Source: JAUASW01 sp036880965 (lineage in GTDB: Bacteria > Pseudomonadota > Gammaproteobacteria > Burkholderiales > Burkholderiaceae_C). Taken from it: DNA of 64,000 nt. Below the pieces are notes generated by a model. The model did no database searches, was not told where the DNA came from, and saw nothing but the letters and a program-made list of their open reading frames with translations. Made by a program: the position numbers and the translations under genes. Location of the stretch: positions 434,001 through 498,000 of the forward strand of contig NZ_JBAJMV010000005.1 of NCBI RefSeq assembly GCF_036880965.1. The letters are read 5' to 3'. Positions 8,391 to 16,981 of the stretch are shown here, one piece after another (position 1 is the stretch's first letter; each line of letters opens with the position of its first letter).

Positions 8391-8795
8391 GGCGCGCGCC
8401 ACGCGCCAGCCGAGCAGCGCCGCGAGTGCCGTGGCGCTGCTGCCCCAGGCCAGGTCGGCCAGCGTCACATGCCAGGCCCAGCCCACAAGCGTGGCCTGGT
8501 TGGTCAGGTCGTAAGTGGCGTAGCAGATGAAGCCGAATGCCGCACCGCGCAGCAGCGCCGTGCGGCCGCTTTTTGCGGCGAGTGCGGGCGCGACGGCAAA
8601 GCCGACGATGCCGGCCAGGTAGATCACATAGAACAAGGCCGCTGCCAGCCAGTCGATATCGGTGCGCATCAGGCTGCCTAGCGCGGGCCGGTACAGGCGC
8701 TCACCCATCAGCGTCAGCCAGCAGGCGTCGAGCAGCAAAAAACCGCCGGCGCAGGTGGCGTAGGCGGTCAGCAATTGGCGGGGTTTGGTGGTCAT
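8373..8795 (-). CDS. DUF2177 family membrane protein
   Basis: A 140-residue protein with about four membrane helices and the family's features (FLLLDACWLTLMG near the N-terminus and FGFICYATYDLTNQATL in the middle). The function is unknown. It is the last gene of the right-hand lipid operon, four bases after the preceding stop, and is often found with DUF1295, DUF1365 and Cfa genes in ChrR-linked clusters. A membrane-lipid role is inferred from context. Its end overlaps chrR tail to tail. Confidence 0.82.
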   Translation of the reverse strand: MTTKPRQLLTAYATCAGGFLLLDACWLTLMGERLYRPALGSLMRTDIDWLAAALFYVIYLAGIVGFAVAPALAAKSGRTALLRGAAFGFICYATYDLTNQATLVGWAWHVTLADLAWGSSATALAALLGWRVARASDTDQ

Positions 8796-8799
8796 GATG

Positions 8800-9444
8800 T
8801 CAGCGCAATCGGTATTGAAGCATGCGACCGCCGCGCACCTGGGAGTCCAGGGCCAGCCAGTCGCCGGTGGGTGAATACGAAAGTTCGATCGGAGCGTCGA
8901 CGCCGCTCAGGCGCCAGCGCTGGGCCGACTGCTCCTTGCCGCGCACCTCGACCGCTGCATCCGGCAGGCGCGCGAGCTGCACGGTTTCGAGGCGGCCGTT
9001 CTGCGAGTTGAGCAGGCGCGTCGGCGCCAGGGTGCGCAGGGCGGGGTTCCAGTAGGCGAAACTCATCACGCAGCCACTGAGGGCTGGTGCAGGCGGCTTG
9101 CCCTGGACCTCGACGCGCAGGCCCTCGGCCTCGCTGCGAGCCTGCACGCGGCTCGGCTTGCCATCATCCTGCGTGCTGGCATCCATGCGGCTCAGGCAGT
9201 CGCCGCGCCAGCGCTCGGTGGCCTCGTGCTGGTAGCGGTAGACAACGAGGCCCAGGAAGCGAACCTCGAAGGCCGCGCGGGTGCTGAGCACCTGCTCCTC
9301 ACCCTGCTGCTTGAGCGTGAAGCGGTGATTGCCTATGGGCTTGCCATCGAGCCGCACCTCGAAGTCCCAGACCTGCTCCTGCGCCTGTGCGGCGGTGCCG
9401 AGCAGGGCAGCCAGCAGGATCAATGCGGGTTTCATGGTGCTCAT
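8800..9444 (-). CDS. Small exported protein of unknown function, DUF6134-like
   Basis: A 214-residue protein with a clear signal peptide (MKPALILLAALLGTAAQA, cleaved before QEQ). The mature part is beta-rich with VWDFEVRLDGKPIGNHRF at its start, suggesting a periplasmic lipid-binding or outer-membrane-type fold, and two later cysteines (GDCLS and SGCVM). I believe it is a DUF6134-type protein but cannot check that. The start gives an ATGA overlap with the DUF1295 gene; a second ATG three codons in is equally possible. Its operon position implies a role in exporting or sensing altered lipids, which is unproved. Confidence 0.68.
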   Translation of the reverse strand: MSTMKPALILLAALLGTAAQAQEQVWDFEVRLDGKPIGNHRFTLKQQGEEQVLSTRAAFEVRFLGLVVYRYQHEATERWRGDCLSRMDASTQDDGKPSRVQARSEAEGLRVEVQGKPPAPALSGCVMSFAYWNPALRTLAPTRLLNSQNGRLETVQLARLPDAAVEVRGKEQSAQRWRLSGVDAPIELSYSPTGDWLALDSQVRGGRMLQYRLR

Positions 9445-10211
9445 CGCGGCAGCTTTCTCGGCGGACCCGGGAAGAAGGCATTGGTCGTGGCCAGGTAGCG
9501 CGCGTACTCGGGACGGCGCTCGGCAATGTCCTGCTCCAGGAGGGCCACGCCGGAGACGCGCAGGAGCAGAAAGCTCATCAGCAGCGGTGAGACCAGCGTC
9601 CACCACGTGGGCGCCAACAGCCACAGGCCCCACCACACGCAGGCTTCGCCGAAGTAGTTGGGATGGCGCGAGTAGCGCCACAGGCCCTGGTCCATCACGC
9701 GGCCCCGGTTGCTCGAGTCGGCGCGGAAGCGGGCCAGTTGGGCGTCGGCCAGGGCCTCGCAGGCGATGCCCGCCAAGGCGAGCACAGCGCCGATGCCGTC
9801 GAGCCAGGAGAGCGGTCGTGCGTCGTGCAGGCCGGCCAGCAGGGGCAGGGCCACGATGCAGCCCAGCACCGCCTGCAGGCCAAACACCAGGTACAGGCTC
9901 TTCAGCGCAAAGCCGGGGTCGTTGCGCTGGCGTATCGCCGCGTAGCGCCTGTCCTCGCCATGGCCCCAGTTGCGCCAGCTGATGAAGAGGCTCAGCCGGG
10001 CGGCCCACAGCAGGCCAAGCGCCAGGATGATCAGGCCACGGGCATCGAGCGCGGGTCCACCGAACGCCAGGGCCAGCACCGGCGCCATCACCAGCCAGGA
10101 CCAGAAGCGGTCCACGAGGCTCGCGTCCCGCTGCCTGACGCTGGCGCCCCAGGCGAGCAGGGCCAGCACGAAGCCGGGCAGCAGGACTTGCAGGGCTTGA
10201 GTGATGCTCAT
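9441..10211 (-). CDS. DUF1295 (steroid 5-alpha-reductase-like) membrane protein
   Basis: A 256-residue multi-pass protein. The C-terminal signature GLWRYSRHPNYFGEACVWWG is diagnostic of DUF1295, a branch of the isoprenylcysteine methyltransferase and steroid 5-alpha-reductase superfamily that binds NADPH or SAM at the membrane face. WGHGEDRRYAAIR in the middle is also conserved. The start (MSITQ) overlaps the stop of the upstream Cfa-like gene as ATGA; longer frames would run into that gene. A reduction or methylation step on a lipid in the ECF regulon is inferred. Confidence 0.85.
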   Translation of the reverse strand: MSITQALQVLLPGFVLALLAWGASVRQRDASLVDRFWSWLVMAPVLALAFGGPALDARGLIILALGLLWAARLSLFISWRNWGHGEDRRYAAIRQRNDPGFALKSLYLVFGLQAVLGCIVALPLLAGLHDARPLSWLDGIGAVLALAGIACEALADAQLARFRADSSNRGRVMDQGLWRYSRHPNYFGEACVWWGLWLLAPTWWTLVSPLLMSFLLLRVSGVALLEQDIAERRPEYARYLATTNAFFPGPPRKLPR

Positions 10212-11251
10212 GCCTGACTGGACTTGTTCTTCTCGAACAGGTAATGGCTGACCCACCATTGCTGGCCCTGGCGATAGCCGAACAGCTCGGCCACGGCGAG
10301 GAAGAATAGGCGCCAGCGGTTCCACCACAGCTTGGCTTCGGCGCCATAGACCTCGTCGAACAGCGGCATCAGCGTGCTGCGCTGCGCGTCCATGCGCTTG
10401 AGCCAGGCCTCGGCGGTGCGCTGGTAGTGCGTGCCATCCCAGCGCCAGCGCTGCACGAGGTGCAGGTCATCCTGGCATTGCAGGGCCAGGTCGTCGCTGG
10501 GCATCATGCCGCCGGAGAAGAAGTAGCGGCTCATCCAGTCGCTGGCATCCTTCTCGACGAAGGGGTAGGGCGCCTCGCGATGGGCGAACACATGCATGAA
10601 GAAGCGCCCCTCGGGCCGCAGCCAGGTCGCGATCTGGGCAAAGGCTCGCGGCCAGTTGCGCAGGTGCTCGAACATCTCGATGGAGACGATGCGGTCGAAC
10701 TGGGCTTCGGTCGCGAAGGCGTTGAAATCCTGCGTGATCACGCGCACGTTGGTGAGCTTTCGCTCGCGCAGCTGCGCCTCGATGAACTCGCGCTGCGAAT
10801 GGGAGTTGGACAGGGCGGTGATGCGGCTGTTCGGGTAGCGCTCGGCCATCCACAGCGTCAGCGAACCCCAGCCGCAGCCCAGCTCCAGCACGTCCTGGCC
10901 GTCGATCAGGCCGGCCCGCTTGCAGGTTTCGGCCAGGGCGGCGACCTCCGAGGCTTCCAGCGTGTCCACGCCCGAAGGCCACCAGCCGCTGCTGTACTTG
11001 CGATGCGGACCCAGCACCGCCGCGAAGAACGCAGCCGGCAGCTCGTAATGCTGTTCATTCGCCTTCTCGGGCAGCAGGGCCAGCGGGCTTTCGCGCATGC
11101 GCTGCAGGAAGGCCTGGGTCTGCTCCGCCACGGCGACGGCATCGCCGCTGGCCACCTCGGCCAGCCGCTCTTTCAGCAGTTGCCGGATGCCCAGCCGTGT
11201 GATGCCGTCGGGCAGGCGGCCGTTCTCGATCAGGGTGATGGCGGTTTGCAT
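10208..11251 (-). CDS. Second Cfa-like SAM-dependent lipid methyltransferase
   Basis: A 347-residue methyltransferase with motif I VLELGCGWGSLTLWMA, FDRIVSIEMFEHLRNW and a family-like SRYFFSGGMMPSDD. It is shorter than, and only distantly like, the Cfa at 3585-4841, so it probably acts on a different lipid or makes a different methyl product. The start has a good ribosome site (GGAGA, seven bases ahead). A longer frame to 11371 would overlap the ECF promoter at 11322-11351 and is rejected. It heads a four-gene operon in which the first three junctions are ATGA overlaps or nearly so. Confidence 0.85.
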   Translation of the reverse strand: MQTAITLIENGRLPDGITRLGIRQLLKERLAEVASGDAVAVAEQTQAFLQRMRESPLALLPEKANEQHYELPAAFFAAVLGPHRKYSSGWWPSGVDTLEASEVAALAETCKRAGLIDGQDVLELGCGWGSLTLWMAERYPNSRITALSNSHSQREFIEAQLRERKLTNVRVITQDFNAFATEAQFDRIVSIEMFEHLRNWPRAFAQIATWLRPEGRFFMHVFAHREAPYPFVEKDASDWMSRYFFSGGMMPSDDLALQCQDDLHLVQRWRWDGTHYQRTAEAWLKRMDAQRSTLMPLFDEVYGAEAKLWWNRWRLFFLAVAELFGYRQGQQWWVSHYLFEKNKSSQA

Positions 11252-11321
11252 GCAGGTCTCTCCGGGTAGGCCGCCGGCGGGCGGGATGCCGGCGGGCGAA
11301 ATGTCAGCGGGCGTCGTCCAT

Positions 11322-11351
11322 CTGATACGCAGGCAGCGTGGCCTTGGATCA
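11322..11351 (-). promoter_or_regulatory. ECF-type promoter for the right-hand lipid operon
   Basis: On the minus strand: TGATCC, exactly 18 bases, TATCAG. The -35 is a perfect match to the Rhodobacter RpoE consensus and the -10 equals that of the sigma gene promoter. Expected start near 11315, about 64 bases before the coding start. Confidence 0.72.
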
Positions 11352-11389
11352 GGCCAGCCGGACCAGGGCACGCTCTAAATCTGACTTTC

Positions 11390-11403
11390 TTATCCAGGTT
11401 CAA
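11390..11403 (+). promoter_or_regulatory. Weak FNR/Dnr-type site before norC
   Basis: TTATC-CAGG-TTCAA has a good right half but a poor left half against TTGAT-N4-ATCAA. If centred at -41.5, transcription starts near 11438 with TACGCT (11426-11431) at the -10 position, which fits. The regulator encoded at 16982 is the likely activator. Confidence 0.35.
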
Positions 11404-11468
11404 GGAAATCCCGCGGCCGAATTCCTACGCTGCTGCCATCTGAAACAAGTCTGCTCGAAAGGACTGTC

Positions 11469-11894
11469 ATGGCCCGTGGCTTCACCAGCCAGATGGCACG
11501 CAACATCTTCTACGGAGGCTCACTGTTCTTCGTGCTGCTGTTCGCGGTGCTGATCCTGGATACCGAGAGAAAGATTCCTGAACGCAGCAAGGCGGCCGAG
11601 ATCACGCCGGCCGTGGTGCGCGGCAAGCACATCTGGGAAACCCGCAACTGCATCGGCTGCCACACGCTGCTGGGCGAGGGCGCCTACTTTGCGCCCGAGC
11701 TGGGCAATGTCTACAAGCGTCGCGGCCCCGACTTCATCAAGGCCTGGATGCAGGCCCAGCCCACCGGTGCGCCGGGTCGGCGCCAGATGCCGCAGTTCCA
11801 CCTCAATGAGCAGCAGCTCGAAGACCTGGTCCAGTTCCTCAAGTGGACCAATGGCGTCGACACCGAGCAGTGGCCTCCCAACATCGAGGGCTGA
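11469..11894 (+). CDS. norC: Nitric oxide reductase cytochrome c subunit NorC
   Basis: A 141-residue protein with one N-terminal membrane anchor (IFYGGSLFFVLLFAVLIL) and a single periplasmic haem c site, CIGCH, with the usual HTLLGEGAYFAPELGNVY following. It accepts electrons from soluble cytochrome or cupredoxin and passes them to NorB for reduction of NO to N2O. It is first in norC-norB-norQ-(Fe-S)-norD, five bases before norB. Length and motifs are normal. The family is firm. Confidence 0.95.
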   Translation: MARGFTSQMARNIFYGGSLFFVLLFAVLILDTERKIPERSKAAEITPAVVRGKHIWETRNCIGCHTLLGEGAYFAPELGNVYKRRGPDFIKAWMQAQPTGAPGRRQMPQFHLNEQQLEDLVQFLKWTNGVDTEQWPPNIEG

Positions 11895-11899
11895 ACCAG

Positions 11900-13321
11900 A
11901 TGAAACCCGCAACACTCAAGTTCAAGTCGCAGTCGGTCGCCCGGCTGTACTTCACCGGCGCGCTGGCGCTCTTCGTGGGCCAGATCGTGTTCGGCGTGCT
12001 GCTCGGCCTGCAGTACCTGATCGGCGATCTCGCCTTCCCATTCGTGCCCTTCAACATCGCCCGCATGGTTCACACGAACCTGCTGATCGTCTGGCTGCTG
12101 ATGGGCTTCATGGGCTCGGCCTACTACCTGGTGCCCGAAGAGGCCGAGACCGAGCTGTGGAGCCCCAAGCTGGCGGTGGCGCTGTTCTGGATCTTCCTCG
12201 CAGCCGGTGCCGCCACCATCCTCGGCTATCTGCTGGTGCCCTATGCCACGCTGGCATCGGCCACCGGCAATGACCTGCTGGCGACCATGGGCCGCGAGTT
12301 CCTGGAGCAGCCGCTGCCCACCAAGCTCGGCATCGTGGTCGTGGCCCTGGCCTTCCTGTTCAACATCAGCATGACCGTGCTGAAGGGCCGCAAGACCGCC
12401 ATCACCCTGGTGCTGCTGATGGGCCTGTGGGGGCTGGCGCTGATGTTCCTGTTCAGCTTCGTCAACCCGAGCAACCTGGTGCGCGACAAGATGTACTGGT
12501 GGTTCGTGGTCCACCTCTGGGTGGAAGGCACCTGGGAGCTGATCCTCGGCGGCCTGCTGGCCTTCGTGCTGATCAAGACCACCGGCGTGGACCGCGAGGT
12601 GATCGACAAGTGGCTGTACCTGATCATCACCATGGCCCTCGTGACCGGCATTCTCGGCACCGGCCACCACTTCTTCTTCATCGGCCTGCCGGGCTACTGG
12701 CAGTGGGTGGGCAGCGTGTTCAGCGCGCTGGAGCCCGTGCCCTTCTTCATGATGACGCTGTTCGCGTTCAACATGGTGCAGCGGCGCAAGCGCGAGCATC
12801 CCAACCAGGCGGCCGTGCTGTGGGCCGTGGGTTGCGCGGTGATGGGCTTCCTGGGTGCCGGCCTGTGGGGCTTCATCCACACGCTGAGCCCGGTCAACTA
12901 CTACACGCACGGCACGCAGGTCACGGCGGCCCACGGCCACCTGGCGTTCTACGGTGCCTATGTGCTGGTGGTGATCGCGATGATCAGCTATGCCATGCCC
13001 ATCCTGCGCGGCCGCGAGGCCAACTCGCGCCGGGCCCAGGGCTTCGAGATGTGGAGCTTCTGGATCATGACCATCGGCATGGGCGTGATGGTGCTGGCCC
13101 TGACCGGCGCCGGCATCCTCCAGGTCTGGCTGCAGCGCATGCCCAGCGAGGGGGCGATGAGCTTCATGGCCACCCAGGACCAGCTGCGCTTCTTCTACTG
13201 GGTGCGCATCGCCGGTGGCGTGATGTTCCTGGCCGGCCTGCTGACCTACCTGGCCAGCTTCTTCATCGGCGCGGGCGCCGATGAAGACGAACTGCCGGCC
13301 GGCAGCCTGCAGGCGGCCTGA
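11900..13321 (+). CDS. norB: Nitric oxide reductase catalytic subunit NorB
   Basis: A 473-residue, twelve-helix member of the haem-copper oxidase superfamily. Haem and FeB ligand regions are present: ARMVHTNLLIVWLLMGF, HLWVEGTWE with the NorB-specific glutamate, GTGHHFFFIG, and AAHGHLAFYGAY. The start (MKPATL) follows the norC stop by five bases; a longer frame from 11843 would overlap norC. It couples NO reduction to N2O and works with NorC in the cytoplasmic membrane. No quinol-oxidase extension is seen, consistent with a cytochrome-dependent cNor. Confidence 0.96.
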   Translation: MKPATLKFKSQSVARLYFTGALALFVGQIVFGVLLGLQYLIGDLAFPFVPFNIARMVHTNLLIVWLLMGFMGSAYYLVPEEAETELWSPKLAVALFWIFLAAGAATILGYLLVPYATLASATGNDLLATMGREFLEQPLPTKLGIVVVALAFLFNISMTVLKGRKTAITLVLLMGLWGLALMFLFSFVNPSNLVRDKMYWWFVVHLWVEGTWELILGGLLAFVLIKTTGVDREVIDKWLYLIITMALVTGILGTGHHFFFIGLPGYWQWVGSVFSALEPVPFFMMTLFAFNMVQRRKREHPNQAAVLWAVGCAVMGFLGAGLWGFIHTLSPVNYYTHGTQVTAAHGHLAFYGAYVLVVIAMISYAMPILRGREANSRRAQGFEMWSFWIMTIGMGVMVLALTGAGILQVWLQRMPSEGAMSFMATQDQLRFFYWVRIAGGVMFLAGLLTYLASFFIGAGADEDELPAGSLQAA

Positions 13322-13332
13322 GGAGCGCAGCG

Positions 13333-14139
13333 ATGGAAATGCAGAGCGCCCGCAGCCTGGCCGCCACGCCCTTCTATGCCGAGCAGGCGGACGAATGCGC
13401 GCTGTTTGCCCAGGCCCACGCGGCCCGGCTGCCGCTGCTGATCAAGGGCCCGACCGGTTGCGGCAAGACGCGCCTGGTGGAGCACATGGCGGCCCGCCTC
13501 GGCCGGCCGCTGATCACGGTCAGCTGTCATGACGACCTGAGCGCCGCCGACCTGGTGGGCCGCCACCTGATCAGCGGCGGCGACACCCGCTGGTGCGACG
13601 GCCCGCTGACCCGCGCGGTGCGCGAAGGCGCGATCTGCTACCTCGACGAGGTGGTCGAGGCGCGCAAGGACACGACCGTGGTTCTGCATCCGCTCGCCGA
13701 CGACCGGCGCATGCTGCCGCTGGAGCGCACCGGCGAGCTGATCCCGGCCGCACCGGGCTTCATGCTGGTGATCAGCTACAACCCGGGCTACCAGAACCTG
13801 CTCAAGGGCCTGAAGCCGAGCACGCGCCAGCGCTTCGTGGCGCTCGGCCTCGCGTACCCGGCGCCCGAGGTCGAGCGCGGCATCGTTGCCGCCGAAAGCG
13901 GCTGCACGGCCGAGACCGCGGCGCGCCTGGTGCACCTGGCCGAGGCGCTGCGCCGGCTCACCGAACAGGACCTGGAGGAAAGCGCCAGCACCCGGTTGCT
14001 GGTGATGGCCGCGCGCCTGGCCGTGGCCGGCATGCCGCTGCAGCGGGCCGCCGAGGCGGCCATCGTCGACGCCCTGACCGACGACCCGGAGACCGTGGCG
14101 GCCCTGCACGAGGTGCTGGCCGCCGTGCTGGGCCCTTGA
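13333..14139 (+). CDS. norQ: MoxR-type AAA+ ATPase NorQ
   Basis: A 268-residue AAA+ protein with Walker A GPTGCGKTRLVEH (residues about 38-50), Walker B region ICYLDEVVEAR and the ISYNPGYQ sensor segment typical of the NirQ/NorQ/CbbQ group. Together with the VWA protein NorD it is needed to insert the non-haem iron into NorB. It lies 11 bases after norB and one base before the next gene. Confidence 0.93.
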   Translation: MEMQSARSLAATPFYAEQADECALFAQAHAARLPLLIKGPTGCGKTRLVEHMAARLGRPLITVSCHDDLSAADLVGRHLISGGDTRWCDGPLTRAVREGAICYLDEVVEARKDTTVVLHPLADDRRMLPLERTGELIPAAPGFMLVISYNPGYQNLLKGLKPSTRQRFVALGLAYPAPEVERGIVAAESGCTAETAARLVHLAEALRRLTEQDLEESASTRLLVMAARLAVAGMPLQRAAEAAIVDALTDDPETVAALHEVLAAVLGP

Positions 14140-14140
14140 G

Positions 14141-15082
14141 ATGACCCCGCTCCCGATGGCGCGGCTGCAGCAACTGCGCCGCGCCACCCAACTCGGCTTT
14201 TTCGCGCTGTTCCTGCTGGCGCCGGCGCTGAACCTGTTCCGCTTCGATCTCAGCGAAACCCAGCTGTGGGTGCTGGGCATGCGCTGGAGCCTGGGCATCA
14301 CCGCGCTGCAGCAGCACCAGGTCAGCCCCACCGAGGCGGCGCTTTCGCTGGTCCTGCGCGGCATCCTGCCTGCGCTCCTGTTCGTGGCCGCCTTCCTGGC
14401 CGTGGCCTGGCGCTATGGCCGCATCTATTGCGGCTGGCTGTGCCCGCATTTCTCTCTGGTCGAAGGCCTGAACGGAATGCTGCACCGGGCCAGTGGCCGC
14501 TTCAGCCTGTGGGACCGCCAGACCAGCCTGCGTGCCGGCCAGGCCCCGCAGCGCCGCTGGTGGCCGCTGTTCCTGCTGAGCTGCCTGTTCTTCGGCTTTC
14601 TCTGGTCCATCACGCTGCTGACCTACCTGCTGCCGCCGGCGCGCGTGTGGTCGCACCTGCTGAGCGCCAACCTGAGCGCGGGCGAGGCCCGCTTCATCTT
14701 CATTGCCGGCGGCGCCTTCACGCTGGAACTGCTGCTGGCTCGGCACCTGTTCTGCCGCTTCGGCTGCGCGGTGGGCCTGTTCCAGAGCCTGGCCTGGATG
14801 GCCAACCCGCGGGCCCTGGTCGTGGCCTTCGACCGGCGCCGTGCGCGCGAGTGCCGCGACTGCAGCACCGCGCAGGCGCCCGGAGGCAGCGCCTGCGACA
14901 CGGCCTGCCCGATGCGCCTGCATCCGCGCAACATCAAGCGGATGATGTTTTCCTGCGTGCAATGCGGCCAGTGCCTGACCGAATGCGAGAGCACGCACGC
15001 CGGCAATACCCCCAATCTGCAATGGACCGTGGGCCTGGACGCGGTCCGCGAGACGCTGCGCCAGAAGGCGCACAAGGACTGA
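14141..15082 (+). CDS. Membrane 4Fe-4S protein of the nor operon (NapH/CcoG-like)
   Basis: A 313-residue protein with about four to five membrane helices and two CxxxCP-type membrane motifs (CGWLCPH and CRFGCAVG), as in NapH, NosR C-terminus and CcoG/RdxA. The C-terminal cytoplasmic part carries two ferredoxin-like cysteine groups: CRDC...CDTACPM and CVQCGQCLTEC, enough for two 4Fe-4S clusters. It sits between norQ and norD with gaps of one and three bases, so it is part of the nor operon. A role in electron supply for metallocentre assembly of NorB is inferred; no defined function is known to me for this exact protein. Confidence 0.8.
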   Translation: MTPLPMARLQQLRRATQLGFFALFLLAPALNLFRFDLSETQLWVLGMRWSLGITALQQHQVSPTEAALSLVLRGILPALLFVAAFLAVAWRYGRIYCGWLCPHFSLVEGLNGMLHRASGRFSLWDRQTSLRAGQAPQRRWWPLFLLSCLFFGFLWSITLLTYLLPPARVWSHLLSANLSAGEARFIFIAGGAFTLELLLARHLFCRFGCAVGLFQSLAWMANPRALVVAFDRRRARECRDCSTAQAPGGSACDTACPMRLHPRNIKRMMFSCVQCGQCLTECESTHAGNTPNLQWTVGLDAVRETLRQKAHKD

Positions 15083-15085
15083 CAC

Positions 15086-16903
15086 ATGGAAGAGTGGGTG
15101 GGCGAGCGCTGGCACCGATTCATCACCCGCGTGGCCGACCGCAGCCATGCAGCCGAAGCGGTAGAGCTGGCCGAGGTCGAGCGGGCCGCCGGCCTGCTGT
15201 TCCGCGCGGCCGGCGGGCCGCCCGGCGTGCGCCTGGTGCCGGCCTCGGCCTCGCGCAGCGGCGGGCCGCGCGACTGGCTGCAGCGCCTGGCCGGCGCAGG
15301 GCAGCGCGTGCAGCGCGCGCAGCTGGACCCCGAGACCCTGGCCCTGCCGCCGCGCATCGCCGTGTTCGACGAGCGCGCGCTGAACCGCGACCTCTATCTC
15401 TGGCTGGCTGCGCTGGCGGCCGTGTTCGAGCCGGCGCAGGGCTGGCTGGCTGACAACCAGGCGGCCACGCAGCGCCTGCTGGCGCAATGCCCGGGCCTGC
15501 TGCCACGCTGGCAGCGCCTGCTGGCGGCGCAGCTGGCCCTGCGGCCGCGCGGCCTGCACGGCGCCGCAGCGCTCGACGAGGCGACCGTGCAGGCGGCCCT
15601 GAGGGGCGAGCCGCCCGGCAGCGGCGCACCGCGCTGCGATGCGGTTGCTCCGGTGTGGGTCTGGCTGGAATCGCTGCCGGCGCGCGCGCCCGGCGCGTCG
15701 CGTGCCAAAGGCGAGCGAGCCGCGGGCGGCACCCGTGCCCCTGCAAGCGCCGCCCGGCGCCGCACCCGCGACGCGCAAAAGAGCGGTCAGGAGCGCGCGC
15801 CGCTGCTGCTGGCCAGCAAGGTCGAGTCCATCCTGAGCTGGAGCGAGCATGTCTCGCTGGACCGGGGCGAGGATGACGAGGACGACGGCAATGCCCTGGC
15901 CGCCGCTGACGACATGGAGGCGCTGACCCTCAGCCGCGATGGCCGCGCCAGCGCCTCGCGCATCAAGTTCGACCTCGACCTGCCCAGCGCCAGCGTCGAC
16001 GACCAGCCGCTTGGCGCCGCCTTCGGCCTGCCCGAGTGGGACTGGAAGCGCCGCTGCCTGCTGCCGGACCATTGCGCGGTGCAGACCCTGGTGGCAAGAC
16101 CTGGCACCGCAGCGTATCGCCCGGGTGCGGCCCTGCGCGCCACGGCGCGCCGCACGCGCCGCCAGCTCGAACTGCTGCGTGCCGCGCCACGCTGGCAGCG
16201 CGGCTGCGCCGATGGCGAGAGCATCGACCTCGATGCCTGGGTGCGCCATGCGACGGCGGCCCACAGCGAGACCGCGGGCGACCCGCCGGTGTTCGCGCGC
16301 CGCCAGCGCGGTGAACGCAGCCTGGCCACCTTGCTGCTGGCCGACCTCTCGCTCTCCACCGACGCGCATGTCAACAACGATGCCCGCGTGATCGATGTGA
16401 TCCGCGAGGCGCTCTACGTGTTCGGCGAGGCGCTGGACGGCTGCGGCGATGCCTTCGAGATGCTGGGCTTCTCCTCGGTGCGGCGCAAGAACGTGCGCCT
16501 GCAGCACCTGAAGGGCTTCGACGAGGCCTGGGATGCACGCAGCCAGGCCCGGGTCGGCGCGGTCAAGCCGGGCTACTACACGCGCATGGGCGCGGCCATC
16601 CGCGCTGCCACGCTGCGCCTGGCCGAGCGGCCCGAGCGGCAGCGCCTGCTCTTGATACTGACCGACGGCAAGCCCAACGATCTCGACGTGTACGAGGGCC
16701 GCTGGGGCATCGAAGACACGCGGCGCGCCGTGCAGGAGGCGCGCGAGGCGGGCCTGCTGCCGTTCTGCCTCAGCATCGACGAGCAGGCCCACGACTACCT
16801 GCCACACCTGTTCGGGCGCCAGGGCTACGGCCAGGTGCAGCGCCCGACCGAACTGCCGCAGCGTCTGGCCGCGGTCTATGCGCAGCTGACACGGGCGGCT
16901 TGA
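15086..16903 (+). CDS. norD: Nitric oxide reductase activation protein NorD, VWA domain
   Basis: A 605-residue cytoplasmic protein. The C-terminal von Willebrand A domain has a MIDAS-type motif DLSLST (residues about 418-423), a downstream threonine in YTRMGAAIRAA and the LTDGKPNDLDVYEG segment characteristic of NorD. The middle is low-complexity, rich in alanine and arginine, with an acidic stretch (EDDEDDGN). With NorQ it forms a chaperone for FeB insertion into NorB. It ends the nor operon; the next gene has its own FNR box. Confidence 0.92.
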   Translation: MEEWVGERWHRFITRVADRSHAAEAVELAEVERAAGLLFRAAGGPPGVRLVPASASRSGGPRDWLQRLAGAGQRVQRAQLDPETLALPPRIAVFDERALNRDLYLWLAALAAVFEPAQGWLADNQAATQRLLAQCPGLLPRWQRLLAAQLALRPRGLHGAAALDEATVQAALRGEPPGSGAPRCDAVAPVWVWLESLPARAPGASRAKGERAAGGTRAPASAARRRTRDAQKSGQERAPLLLASKVESILSWSEHVSLDRGEDDEDDGNALAAADDMEALTLSRDGRASASRIKFDLDLPSASVDDQPLGAAFGLPEWDWKRRCLLPDHCAVQTLVARPGTAAYRPGAALRATARRTRRQLELLRAAPRWQRGCADGESIDLDAWVRHATAAHSETAGDPPVFARRQRGERSLATLLLADLSLSTDAHVNNDARVIDVIREALYVFGEALDGCGDAFEMLGFSSVRRKNVRLQHLKGFDEAWDARSQARVGAVKPGYYTRMGAAIRAATLRLAERPERQRLLLILTDGKPNDLDVYEGRWGIEDTRRAVQEAREAGLLPFCLSIDEQAHDYLPHLFGRQGYGQVQRPTELPQRLAAVYAQLTRAA

Positions 16904-16913
16904 TCCATATCCA

Positions 16914-16927
16914 TTGACCCGCATCAA
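16914..16927 (+). promoter_or_regulatory. FNR/Dnr box before the regulator gene
   Basis: TTGAC-CCGC-ATCAA differs from the FNR consensus TTGAT-N4-ATCAA at one base. Its centre is 61 bp before the start codon, suitable for a class II site with transcription from about 16962. It suggests autoregulation or FNR control of the regulator. Confidence 0.7.
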
Positions 16928-16981
16928 GTGCGGCGGACGGCGGGCTCACCACAATGCGGGGTCTTTGCCGAGGAGCACCCC

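Noticed and set aside
13958..16927. Open frame of about 990 codons opposite norD and the 4Fe-4S gene
   Set aside because: No recognisable domain; high GC alone explains it, and the real genes on the plus strand have full motifs.
16901..16930. TGATCC near the norD stop as an ECF -35
   Set aside because: No TA-type -10 at 18 bases; the segment is better explained by the FNR box.
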